A DNA stretch of 64,000 nucleotides from a virus. Shown here one piece after another: positions 28,568-36,260 of the stretch. The notes under the pieces were generated by a model. That model made no database searches. It saw only the letters and a list, made by a program, of their open reading frames with translations, and was not told the DNA's origin. Within the stretch, counting starts at the first letter, position 1, and each line of letters begins with the position of its first letter. The stretch covers positions 19,584-83,583 of the IMG/VR virus record IMGVR_UViG_3300021963_005690, one strand, 5' to 3'. Position numbers and translations under genes: made by a program.

Positions 28568-29033
28568 CTTCTACCTCTATCCAAGTGTGATCACCTAACC
28601 ATTTAACTTTACATATATATTCGTAATCAACTGGTTTACCAGCAGACCAATCATTGGGTCCATGAATACTTAATCTAGTAAACTGTTTACGTGTATCAAA
28701 CAACAACCAATATATATTACCATTTGCTAATTGAAAGTCGTATTTTGCGGCATGAACCATATCAGTTAAATCTAATCTATGTTTAATCTGTTCTGCTTGT
28801 TTTTGTAACACATTTACCAGTTCCATTATTCTATCATATTCTTGTTTGGCGTGTAATCTAGCAACATTAAGCATAATATCTTTATGCTTTTCAACAGGAA
28901 CTAAATCAAACTTAGGTCCACTACTTTCTGTAGCATAAGGTGTTACATTACGGTTAAAGAAATGAATTAGTGAACCTGTACCAGTAGAATCATAACTACT
29001 GACACCATTAGCTGAATTTGGTTTGTCACTCAT
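28557..29033 (-). CDS. DUF2452-family protein
   Basis: 158 residues. KQAEQIKHRLDLTDMVHAAKYDFQ then NIYWLLFDTRKQ and HGPNDWSAG...YEYICKVKWLGDHTWIEV match my memory of the DUF2452 pattern (E-Q-A-x-x-I-x-x-R, then Y-W-L, then P-x-x-W). Widespread in marine bacteria and phages; function unknown. The family assignment is from pattern recognition only. Confidence 0.65.
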   Translation of the reverse strand: MSDKPNSANGVSSYDSTGTGSLIHFFNRNVTPYATESSGPKFDLVPVEKHKDIMLNVARLHAKQEYDRIMELVNVLQKQAEQIKHRLDLTDMVHAAKYDFQLANGNIYWLLFDTRKQFTRLSIHGPNDWSAGKPVDYEYICKVKWLGDHTWIEVEDDK

Positions 29034-29039
29034 TAGCTA

Positions 29040-29636
29040 TTATATATCATTTTCTGATTTAACTATAATCTTTTGGGTAGGCTTTTTAGCCTTACTGTAG
29101 AATATATGATTGCCAATTTTTGCTACTTGTTTATAAGGCCACAATGGGTCTACACTTAAATTGTGAAAAAATAGTGTTGATTTTGGTACTACATCAGTAT
29201 ATGCATCATGTGCTAATACATCGTATGCTACTTGTTCTGCTTGTTTATATCTTGTGCTGTTTTTATTTGGCTCACCTTTCCCCTCACATACCCAACTAAA
29301 CTGACATAGTTTTACCTTTTGCATTTCATCGTCTATTAGTCTATCTACATGTGATGCTTGATATATTACAGCGCATGGATCTTTGCCAAAGCCATGTGCT
29401 ATTCTATTCATTACAACACGTGCTACTGCCGCTTGCCCATTTAATGATTCACTACCTGCTTCATAAAATATATTCTTAGCCATACATGTTAATTGATTTG
29501 GATCTACTGCTTTTGCAATTTTAGTTTCTGCTATTATTAAATTAGTTTCTACTACATTTGTCATTTGGTCAATTATAAAAACAATTGTTAAAAACAATAA
29601 TGCTATTAAAATTTTAATAGGTTGGCTTAAATTCAT
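29040..29636 (-). CDS. SleB/CwlJ-type cell wall hydrolase (endolysin)
   Basis: 198 residues. The N-terminal IKILIALLFLTIVFIID (about residues 8-24) is a signal anchor, so the enzyme could be exported and act as a SAR-type endolysin. NIFYEAGSESLNGQAAVARVV (about 55-75) holds the catalytic glutamate of the Hydrolase_2 fold; CQFSWVCEGKG and FHNLSVDPLWP complete it. These enzymes cleave the glycan strand of peptidoglycan. Confidence 0.88.
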   Translation of the reverse strand: MNLSQPIKILIALLFLTIVFIIDQMTNVVETNLIIAETKIAKAVDPNQLTCMAKNIFYEAGSESLNGQAAVARVVMNRIAHGFGKDPCAVIYQASHVDRLIDDEMQKVKLCQFSWVCEGKGEPNKNSTRYKQAEQVAYDVLAHDAYTDVVPKSTLFFHNLSVDPLWPYKQVAKIGNHIFYSKAKKPTQKIIVKSENDI

Positions 29637-29672
29637 AATTTATCCTTTCTGCTTATTTCTAAGCTATGGAAT

Positions 29673-31190
29673 TTAAATGTTATCCCAACAATCGCAATTG
29701 CAACGAATTACTTCGTCTATTGCTTCTTGTACAGAATAAGTTGCAGGTAATAATATGTCAGATGCATATATTACTGATAGCTGAGGTGGTATTAAATTAC
29801 TATATCTTGATCCTGCAAAACTACCCGGCTCAACTGCTTCACCTATATCTATTGCAACACCATCACTATAATAACGGTCATCAACTGGATCATAATATCC
29901 AAAAGGTACGGGTGATCCAATTTCAGTTGCTAATGTTGCAGGTACACTGCCGCCTAATATTCCATTAGCAATTAACTCTGATTCTTGTTGTTTAGTTAAT
30001 TTGTTAGCTATGTTGTTATCTACCGGTATACCGGCTTCTTGCAATCTAGCTTGATTACGAGATTCACGTAACATTGCTACTATACTTCTTCCGCCAACAG
30101 TATTATAATTAGCAATAGCTTCTAAGGTTTGTGAATACATATGCGGTTGAGTAAATGTAGCATATCGTGGTATACTATCTACAAAAGCATATTGTGTACT
30201 AGGAAATGCCGCTATCGTTGGTTCTCTTAAATAGCTTGGTGAACTGTTAGGTACACCTATTGTCATACCTGTGGCAATTGCACGTTGTTCTACTGATAAT
30301 AATGTTCCAGTAAGTTCCCAATTAGTAATTAACTGTTGTGCTAAAGCCGGCTGACTATTTTTAATTGATAGTATCTCAGCGTTGGCAGCATCAATATAAC
30401 TTTGAATAACTGTATTCATGGTTGGCCAACCACCACCGGGAGGAGGATTTATTACTACAGTACCGGCTGCACCTGAATAACTAATAGATATAATCCTACC
30501 ATATGTAGTTATATCCGTAGAATCAGTACCTATTATAGCAGTTGCTGGATTACCACCTACAGTTACGGTGGGTGCGCTTGCATATCCACCACCTTTATTA
30601 GTGTAAGTAAAAGATGTACCATTCCATGTAGCAGTAGCCTGTTCCCATGTAACTGCTAGATATATATTTTTATAAATGTCAGACAGTGTAGTTGTTTGTA
30701 CGTTCTTTATTAAACCGTCGATATCTATACCAAGATAAGGTAATCCACTCATACATCCTAAGAAATTACTCATTGTGTACGTACCATATGGACCATTACC
30801 TAATGCAATTAAGGCTAATCCTTGAGTTGCTAATGTAGTATCAGTTGGCACACTAGTACCATTCACATTTAAGTTTTTATTTGTTTCTAAACTATTAACT
30901 ACTTGTGCAAACTTTTCAATAGGCACACTAGAAATGTTTTTAATCTGTTGCATTGATACACTAAATGATCCAGCCGCTTTAGCAATATCAGGTGGCAATA
31001 TACCATCTAAATATGCACCAAACCCTTGTGGTATGGCTTGTACAGTTAATGGATTAGGTTGTGTAATCTGTTCTGTACTAGATTGAGCAACATTTGTACT
31101 AGCTGTGGTAGTTTCATACGCATTGCTAGCAGGTGCATCCATGTCATTACGTTCTGAAGTTAATCTAAGATTTTGAAAAATGCCGGCCAT
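29673..31190 (-). CDS. Virion structural protein, probably tail tip/baseplate
   Basis: 505 residues. No enzyme motif. N-terminal Ser/Thr-rich region, then an Ala-rich helical middle, and a beta segment GGGYASAPTVTVGGNPATA (about residues 200-219) of the kind found in phage fibre and tail proteins. It ends CNCDCWDNI. It is translationally coupled (TAATG) to the 362-residue gene, which is coupled in turn to PAAR, so all three probably form the distal tail. Confidence 0.65.
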   Translation of the reverse strand: MAGIFQNLRLTSERNDMDAPASNAYETTTASTNVAQSSTEQITQPNPLTVQAIPQGFGAYLDGILPPDIAKAAGSFSVSMQQIKNISSVPIEKFAQVVNSLETNKNLNVNGTSVPTDTTLATQGLALIALGNGPYGTYTMSNFLGCMSGLPYLGIDIDGLIKNVQTTTLSDIYKNIYLAVTWEQATATWNGTSFTYTNKGGGYASAPTVTVGGNPATAIIGTDSTDITTYGRIISISYSGAAGTVVINPPPGGGWPTMNTVIQSYIDAANAEILSIKNSQPALAQQLITNWELTGTLLSVEQRAIATGMTIGVPNSSPSYLREPTIAAFPSTQYAFVDSIPRYATFTQPHMYSQTLEAIANYNTVGGRSIVAMLRESRNQARLQEAGIPVDNNIANKLTKQQESELIANGILGGSVPATLATEIGSPVPFGYYDPVDDRYYSDGVAIDIGEAVEPGSFAGSRYSNLIPPQLSVIYASDILLPATYSVQEAIDEVIRCNCDCWDNI

Positions 31191-32278
31191 TAAATTACTA
31201 CTCCATTTTGTTGTACTGCTGTAGGTGATCTTAGCTGACTATTCAATCCATCATTAACATATATAGGATAATATATTTTACTATTAGCAGGTCCACCAAT
31301 TGTATTATACACTGGAACTGTTAATGTTGCATAGCTATTAGGAAATAACTTTAATGGATTTAATAAATCTGCTAATGATTCTAAACCAACTGTCTTACAA
31401 TTTAATGATACTAATATATCTTTTAAATCTTGTCCTAAAATAATACCAAATGCTCCGTATATCTTACGTTCTTGTTCTTTGGTTACAGATGAAATATTAC
31501 CTAATATCTGTTCTAACTCTGATACCGTTATATTGCTTGCAATTAGTGCAAGACTTACTGATTTAGTAATAGCATTATTTTTCTGTAGAGTAAATAATAG
31601 ATTACTAGGCAAACCAAATGTAGCAATTGTTTGTAAATTTATTGCTTTTCCACTGGCAATTAAATCTTGACCAAATATAGTAGTTGCTACACTAACACCA
31701 GTAATATCACCCGTAGTTAAATCGTCCATATTACTATATGTACCATCTAAAAATTCTTGTGAATTGTTTACTGCTAGTATAGCATCATTACTAGATTCAA
31801 TAAAACTGCAAGTTGACATAAAGCCAGATAAGAAATCTTTATATGCTCCGGCATCGGCTGATAAACCGCTATTGTAATTAAATTCGTTATAACCCTGTAA
31901 TGCAAACAATCTCACATAACCCCAACGTGTTACTTCATTAGTATATGTGTAATTGCTAGCCCAATTGGGATATCCACTCCAATTAAATGTTGATGGTGGA
32001 CTATTACCTAATGCAGGTATAGTAGTAGAACCAATGGATATTAAATTGTTATAGGTTGTACTATTAACTTGTCCTCTACTATACGCATCATTGATTGAAT
32101 ATGTTAGTAATCGTAAACAAGTGTCATTAACAATTTTACCTAATTGTGTAGCAGATGACACACTGGTACTAGAACCAGTAAAGTCTATCATAATAGGGTT
32201 AATATTAAATCCAATATTTTGTAATAGTGAACTTAATGTATTAACACCTAATGGGCTTTGTTTTCCTGTATCACTCAT
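31190..32278 (-). CDS. Virion structural protein, probably tail tip/baseplate
   Basis: 362 residues. Serine/threonine-rich N-terminal domain, then a helical segment IASNITVSELEQILGNIS, and LNPLKLFPNSYATL. It shares the phrase pattern with the 505-residue gene (ALIALGNG...; LNPLKLFPN...). It lies directly after PAAR with a 4-base overlap. No enzyme motif. Confidence 0.6.
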   Translation of the reverse strand: MSDTGKQSPLGVNTLSSLLQNIGFNINPIMIDFTGSSTSVSSATQLGKIVNDTCLRLLTYSINDAYSRGQVNSTTYNNLISIGSTTIPALGNSPPSTFNWSGYPNWASNYTYTNEVTRWGYVRLFALQGYNEFNYNSGLSADAGAYKDFLSGFMSTCSFIESSNDAILAVNNSQEFLDGTYSNMDDLTTGDITGVSVATTIFGQDLIASGKAINLQTIATFGLPSNLLFTLQKNNAITKSVSLALIASNITVSELEQILGNISSVTKEQERKIYGAFGIILGQDLKDILVSLNCKTVGLESLADLLNPLKLFPNSYATLTVPVYNTIGGPANSKIYYPIYVNDGLNSQLRSPTAVQQNGVVI

Positions 32279-32559
32279 GGGACAAACACATCAGGACTAC
32301 CTTGTACGATACTATGACCGCAAGTGTTTCCTGATCCTACTCTAAGTACTGGTACCCCCTCACAAAAAACAGTTGGACTACCATCAGTAGTTGTTGCTGC
32401 CTTATGCGGCGGATGTCCTTTTCTACTCCATGGCGCGTGTGGTGTAATCTGACTAACATGTAATCCAACTTGAATTCCATTTGCAAATACAGTGCTAGCA
32501 CCACGAATTATAGTGCCACCCTCTTGATTTGCATCTCCCACACGACTTAATTTTGCCAT
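32275..32559 (-). CDS. PAAR-domain tail-tip protein
   Basis: 94 residues. VGDANQEGGTIIRGASTVFANG, HVSQITPHAPW...GHPPHKAATTTDGSPTVF and GSGNTCGHSIVQGSPDVF show the PAAR repeat pattern with conserved His and Cys that bind the apical iron or zinc. The protein forms the sharpened cap of the tail spike, as gp5.4 does in T4. The following genes are likely baseplate components. Confidence 0.9.
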   Translation of the reverse strand: MAKLSRVGDANQEGGTIIRGASTVFANGIQVGLHVSQITPHAPWSRKGHPPHKAATTTDGSPTVFCEGVPVLRVGSGNTCGHSIVQGSPDVFVP

Positions 32560-32560
32560 T

Positions 32561-32866
32561 TTATCCCAATACGATTTTTTTACTAGGTACTTTAATACCA
32601 GTTGTTGCTTCTAGGTACTTATCTTTAATACTATCATCTGTTTCTGCATACATTGCAACATTAGTAGTATTTAGCTTAAATTCACCCTTCGGATTTGCAG
32701 TGAAAATGCTTGGAATCATTTGCATACCCTGTTGTGATGGGGCAATAGATACTGGTTCTTCAATAGTGATGAACCCATTTTCATCGGATACACTAGTCAC
32801 TTTAGCTATTAACTCTTCTCCACTATTCATTTTTATTGTCATGACCGACCCTGTTATAAATTTCAT
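32561..32866 (-). CDS. Sm-like small beta-barrel phage protein
   Basis: 101 residues from MKFITGSVMTIKMN, where AAAGGA lies eight bases upstream; the longer frame has no ribosome site. The strand pattern MTIKMNSGEELIAKVTSVSDENGFITIEEP resembles the Sm/LSm fold found in many phage proteins next to tail genes. Function unknown. Confidence 0.65.
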   Translation of the reverse strand: MKFITGSVMTIKMNSGEELIAKVTSVSDENGFITIEEPVSIAPSQQGMQMIPSIFTANPKGEFKLNTTNVAMYAETDDSIKDKYLEATTGIKVPSKKIVLG

Positions 32867-32880
32867 TTTTATCCTTTGTG

Positions 32881-32888
32881 TATAAATA
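32881..32888 (+). promoter_or_regulatory. T4 late octamer (leadered)
   Basis: TATAAATA 60 bases before the GIY-YIG ATG; the leader contains a hairpin TTAGAGT/ACTCTAA (about 32909-32930) and GGAG near 32937. Confidence 0.55.
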
Positions 32889-32948
32889 ATAGTGTAGTTC
32901 GCGGAATTAGAGTTCCCAACTACTCTAACGCTATGGAGAGCAATCAGC

Positions 32949-33533
32949 ATGAGTATTTATTCACTATATATCAAGACCCATAAAAAGACAGGTCTTAAAT
33001 ATTTCGGTTACACTAAACAAAATCCTCACCTATATCCAGGATCAGGTACTGACTGGAAAATTCATTTAAAGAAACATGGTTATGAAGTCCATACTGAAGT
33101 TTTATTACAAACTACCGATAAGGCTGAAATAGTAAGTTGGGGAATATTATATAGTTCTAAATGGAATATAGTAAACGCACAAGATGATTTTGGTAATAAA
33201 ATTTGGGCCAACAAGATACCGGAAACAGGTTCCGGGGCAGGTAGAAAGATTGGATCAATTATGCGGTCAGAATCAAAGGAATTGATTAGAGCTAAAGCAA
33301 TTGGTAGAAAACAATCCAATGCATGTGTTGAAAAGAGAAGATTAAAAATGTTAGGCAAGACTGTATGGAATAAAGGCAAGTCAGGATATAAACTACCACA
33401 GTGTGCTAATAAGGGTGAAAAGAATCCCATGTACGGAAAATCAGTACCTAAAAAAATATGTCCACATTGCAATAAAGAGGTGGACATAAGGAACTTTGCT
33501 AGATCACATGGTAATAAGTGCAAGTTTAAATAA
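32949..33533 (+). CDS. GIY-YIG homing endonuclease
   Basis: 194 residues, on the strand opposite to its neighbours. SLYIKTHKKTGLKYFGYTKQN provides the GIY-YIG strands, and GSGTDWKIHLKKHG the following helix. NUMOD3-like ANKGEKNPMYGK is followed by a C-terminal zinc finger (CPHC...H...C). It lies between the Sm-like gene and glutaredoxin with a late promoter and hairpin leader, as in T4 seg genes whose translation is restricted to late RNA. Confidence 0.87.
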   Translation: MSIYSLYIKTHKKTGLKYFGYTKQNPHLYPGSGTDWKIHLKKHGYEVHTEVLLQTTDKAEIVSWGILYSSKWNIVNAQDDFGNKIWANKIPETGSGAGRKIGSIMRSESKELIRAKAIGRKQSNACVEKRRLKMLGKTVWNKGKSGYKLPQCANKGEKNPMYGKSVPKKICPHCNKEVDIRNFARSHGNKCKFK

Positions 33534-33764
33534 CTACGTTGCCTTTGTTAAAAATTGTTTAAGTTCATTAAATCCACCAATCAATTCACCATCTAAAATG
33601 ATTTGGGGTACTGTTCTTGCTGACGGGATTGCTTCTAGCAATTCTTCTTTGGTATATCCGTCTCCAATTTTCTTTTCTTCAAACGGAATACCCTTTTGAT
33701 GTAACAAGGCTTTTGCTTGGTCACAGTAGGGACAATGGTACTTCGACCAAATAACTGCTTTCAT
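33534..33764 (-). CDS. Glutaredoxin
   Basis: 76 residues with the CPYC redox motif at residues 11-14, TVPQIILDGELIGGF (cis-proline and GSH-binding region) and the usual length. It sits 12 bases downstream of nrdB and is the likely reductant of the phage ribonucleotide reductase. Confidence 0.93.
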   Translation of the reverse strand: MKAVIWSKYHCPYCDQAKALLHQKGIPFEEKKIGDGYTKEELLEAIPSARTVPQIILDGELIGGFNELKQFLTKAT

Positions 33765-33776
33765 TTTTTATTCTCC

Positions 33777-34877
33777 TTAAATATTTGGTAAATCATCATA
33801 GTTTAATGATTCTGACATTACGCCTATAACGTAATTTGTTGATTCAGTTTCCTGCAATGCAGATTGTTTCTTACTGGTATCACTATGTTTAGTGAACCAG
33901 GGGATAGGTGTACTCTTTGGGGCAGGATTGTTATATCTTATTCCAATTTCTTTCAATGCACCTACAGCAGTATAATCAACAAAGTCTTTTAATACTGCGG
34001 CATTTAATCCAATAACCGGACCCATCTTAAACAAATAATCTGCCCAATCTTTTTCTTCTTTAATCACATCCATATAAAGTTGATAGACTTCACTTTCACA
34101 CTCTGATTTAACTTGTGCAAAACGACTATCTTCTTTAACTACTTGATTGATAAGGTAGGCAGTCCAGCCTTTATGTAACAATTCATCTTGGAGAATTAAA
34201 CTGATAATGTTGCCATTACCAATAAAGATTTTGTTTTCAACCATTGCTAACGATGTAGCAAATGATACCATAAATCTAAATGCTTCTAATGCGTAACTGG
34301 CATGTAGTGCCATATAAATTGCTTTGATATGTTCTTTTTCATTAACATTTTCATCCAACTCTTTACGACAATTTACTTTGTGTAATTCATCATAATATCT
34401 GCCAACACTACTTGCCATGTCAACAATCTCTTTTGTGTCATGGATAGTATTGAATACATCTTTAGGTACGTTATAGATATTACGAATGATATGACTATAG
34501 CTACGACTATGAATGTTAGTTTCAAAGAATGACCAATTGTATATCAATGCTTCTAATTCAGGTAAACTTACTACTGGAGTAAACACTTGACTAGGTGCAC
34601 GTCCTTGTAAACTATCTAATGCTGTTTGACGCAATAGGTTACTGGTAAAGATATGTTTTACTGCGTCACTTGCATCTTTGAAATCATTGGCATCCTTGGT
34701 TAGAGAAATTTCTTCTGGGACCCAAAAGAAACCACGGGCCGTTGTTTCAAAGTCTGCAATCTTTTTATATTTTACTTCTTCAAATCTTTGAATGGTTACG
34801 GGACCTTCCGGATCCAAAAACATTTTTCTATTCAAATAATCTGTCTTAGTGTGTAGGTTGTATTGTTGTTTACTCAT
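33777..34877 (-). CDS. nrdB: Ribonucleotide reductase class Ia, beta subunit
   Basis: 366 residues, normal length. Iron-binding motifs are present: LEALIYNWSFFE, NIHSRSYSHII (with the tyrosine at the radical position) and LILQDELLHKG. The protein pairs with NrdA encoded 1.4 kb upstream in the same orientation; aldolase and BAX-inhibitor-like genes lie between them. The C-terminus LNYDDLPNI is the segment that docks to the alpha subunit. Confidence 0.95.
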   Translation of the reverse strand: MSKQQYNLHTKTDYLNRKMFLDPEGPVTIQRFEEVKYKKIADFETTARGFFWVPEEISLTKDANDFKDASDAVKHIFTSNLLRQTALDSLQGRAPSQVFTPVVSLPELEALIYNWSFFETNIHSRSYSHIIRNIYNVPKDVFNTIHDTKEIVDMASSVGRYYDELHKVNCRKELDENVNEKEHIKAIYMALHASYALEAFRFMVSFATSLAMVENKIFIGNGNIISLILQDELLHKGWTAYLINQVVKEDSRFAQVKSECESEVYQLYMDVIKEEKDWADYLFKMGPVIGLNAAVLKDFVDYTAVGALKEIGIRYNNPAPKSTPIPWFTKHSDTSKKQSALQETESTNYVIGVMSESLNYDDLPNI

Positions 34878-34909
34878 ATTTTCTTTCTTTTTATTCGTTC
34901 ATTCGCCAT

Positions 34910-35599
34910 TTATTTTCTATCACCAAACAGTTGTAATAGATTTATAAACAGATTAATAAAGTCCATATATAGTGTTAATGCACCACGTACTTCTGCAACG
35001 TCATTAGCTTGTACACTTAGTTCTTCACGGATCTTTTGTGTGTCATATGCAGTTAATCCAAGAAAGATGATAATAGCTAATGCACTAATTACCATCTGCA
35101 TAACTGTACTGCCAATAAAGATATTAACAATGCTGGCAATGATGATAGCAATCAATCCTACAATCATAAACTTACCAACACTATCTAAACTTTGTTTAGT
35201 AAAGTAGCCATAACCACTCATAACACCAAATAAGATACCTGCACCCATAAATGCTGACACAATACTACCCATAGTGAATACCGCAAAGATTGTAGCAAAG
35301 CTTAATCCCATTAATGCGGCAAAGCCATGTAAACATAATTGTGCTATACTTTTACTTGGATTGTTAGCTAATACATAGCTAACACCAAAGATAGCTAATA
35401 GTGGTGAGAAAATCACAAGCCACTTTGTCCAGCCTGTAAAAAATAATTGTAGCAACTCTGGGCTAGTGCCTACAAAGTAACTGACAAACATTGATACAAT
35501 AACAGCAATACTCATATGTCCATAGACACGACCCATTGCTGAGTTAATTTCGCTGGCGGAACGATATGATATTCCATTTTGATAAGTTGTTTCAAACAT
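34910..35599 (-). CDS. BAX inhibitor-1/YccA-like membrane protein
   Basis: 229 residues from MFETTYQNG, with AAGGAGA nine bases upstream; the longer frame overlaps the aldolase gene. Seven hydrophobic segments and the terminal LTLYMDFINLFINLLQLFG together with AYDTQKI (about residues 185-191) identify the UPF0005/BI-1 family, in which the bacterial members (YccA, YbhL) are channels or FtsH modulators. A phage copy may protect replication proteins from FtsH or alter ion balance (inference). Confidence 0.88.
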   Translation of the reverse strand: MFETTYQNGISYRSASEINSAMGRVYGHMSIAVIVSMFVSYFVGTSPELLQLFFTGWTKWLVIFSPLLAIFGVSYVLANNPSKSIAQLCLHGFAALMGLSFATIFAVFTMGSIVSAFMGAGILFGVMSGYGYFTKQSLDSVGKFMIVGLIAIIIASIVNIFIGSTVMQMVISALAIIIFLGLTAYDTQKIREELSVQANDVAEVRGALTLYMDFINLFINLLQLFGDRK

Positions 35600-35609
35600 A
35601 GTTTTCTCC

Positions 35610-36260
35610 TTAAAATTTACCTGAAGCAAGTACAATCTTGCAAATGTGTTCTAATCTTTCTATATGCTCGTAAGCACGCCATGGGCTTGTGTCAATGGCA
35701 ACTACACCGTGTCCTTTAATGCCTACAATATCATAAGCAATATTGCCGTCTTTATCTAACTGTAAATTCTTATGACACTTATCTGCTAATTCTTGACTGA
35801 TGGGAGGAACATCACCTACATTTGGTGCTACTTTAGTATAACGATTGAGTTCAGGGAATGAATCACATATTGTGTTTAAATCAATACCGGCATGCATTGC
35901 CGCAATACAATAAGTAGGGTGTAAATGAACTACAACTCTTACATCATTGGCGTGTTGTCCTAATTCTCGTTGTAAACCAAAGTGTAGTGGTATTTCTCCA
36001 CTAGGTTTTAGTTTCTCACTAATGTCTGTATATGCCAATTCTTTCCAAGAATAGTATGGTTTAGGAGGTTGGTCATAGTAGCCTTGTTCAATGCCAATCT
36101 TCTTAAATTGATCAGGTTGCATTGTCTGCTTACGCACACCACTGGGTGTGATGTAAAAATGGTCACGGTCATGATGGCGAATACTTACATTGCCGTCACG
36201 ACTAGTAATCCAATTACGCTTATAAGCGTCTACCATAATATCACAAATTGTTTCTAACAT
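35610..36260 (-). CDS. Class II aldolase/adducin-family protein
   Basis: 216 residues from MLETICDIM; its ATG overlaps the stop of nrdA by one base (TAATG). RDGNVSIRH (substrate-binding loop), SGEIPLHFGLQRE, VVVHLHPTYCIAAM (metal His pair) and GHGVVAIDTSPWRAYEHIERLEHI match zinc-dependent fuculose-phosphate-type aldolases. The metal set is two His of HLHP and a third His in EHI. The substrate is unknown; location inside the nrd cluster suggests nucleotide or pentose metabolism (inference). Confidence 0.8.
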   Translation of the reverse strand: MLETICDIMVDAYKRNWITSRDGNVSIRHHDRDHFYITPSGVRKQTMQPDQFKKIGIEQGYYDQPPKPYYSWKELAYTDISEKLKPSGEIPLHFGLQRELGQHANDVRVVVHLHPTYCIAAMHAGIDLNTICDSFPELNRYTKVAPNVGDVPPISQELADKCHKNLQLDKDGNIAYDIVGIKGHGVVAIDTSPWRAYEHIERLEHICKIVLASGKF

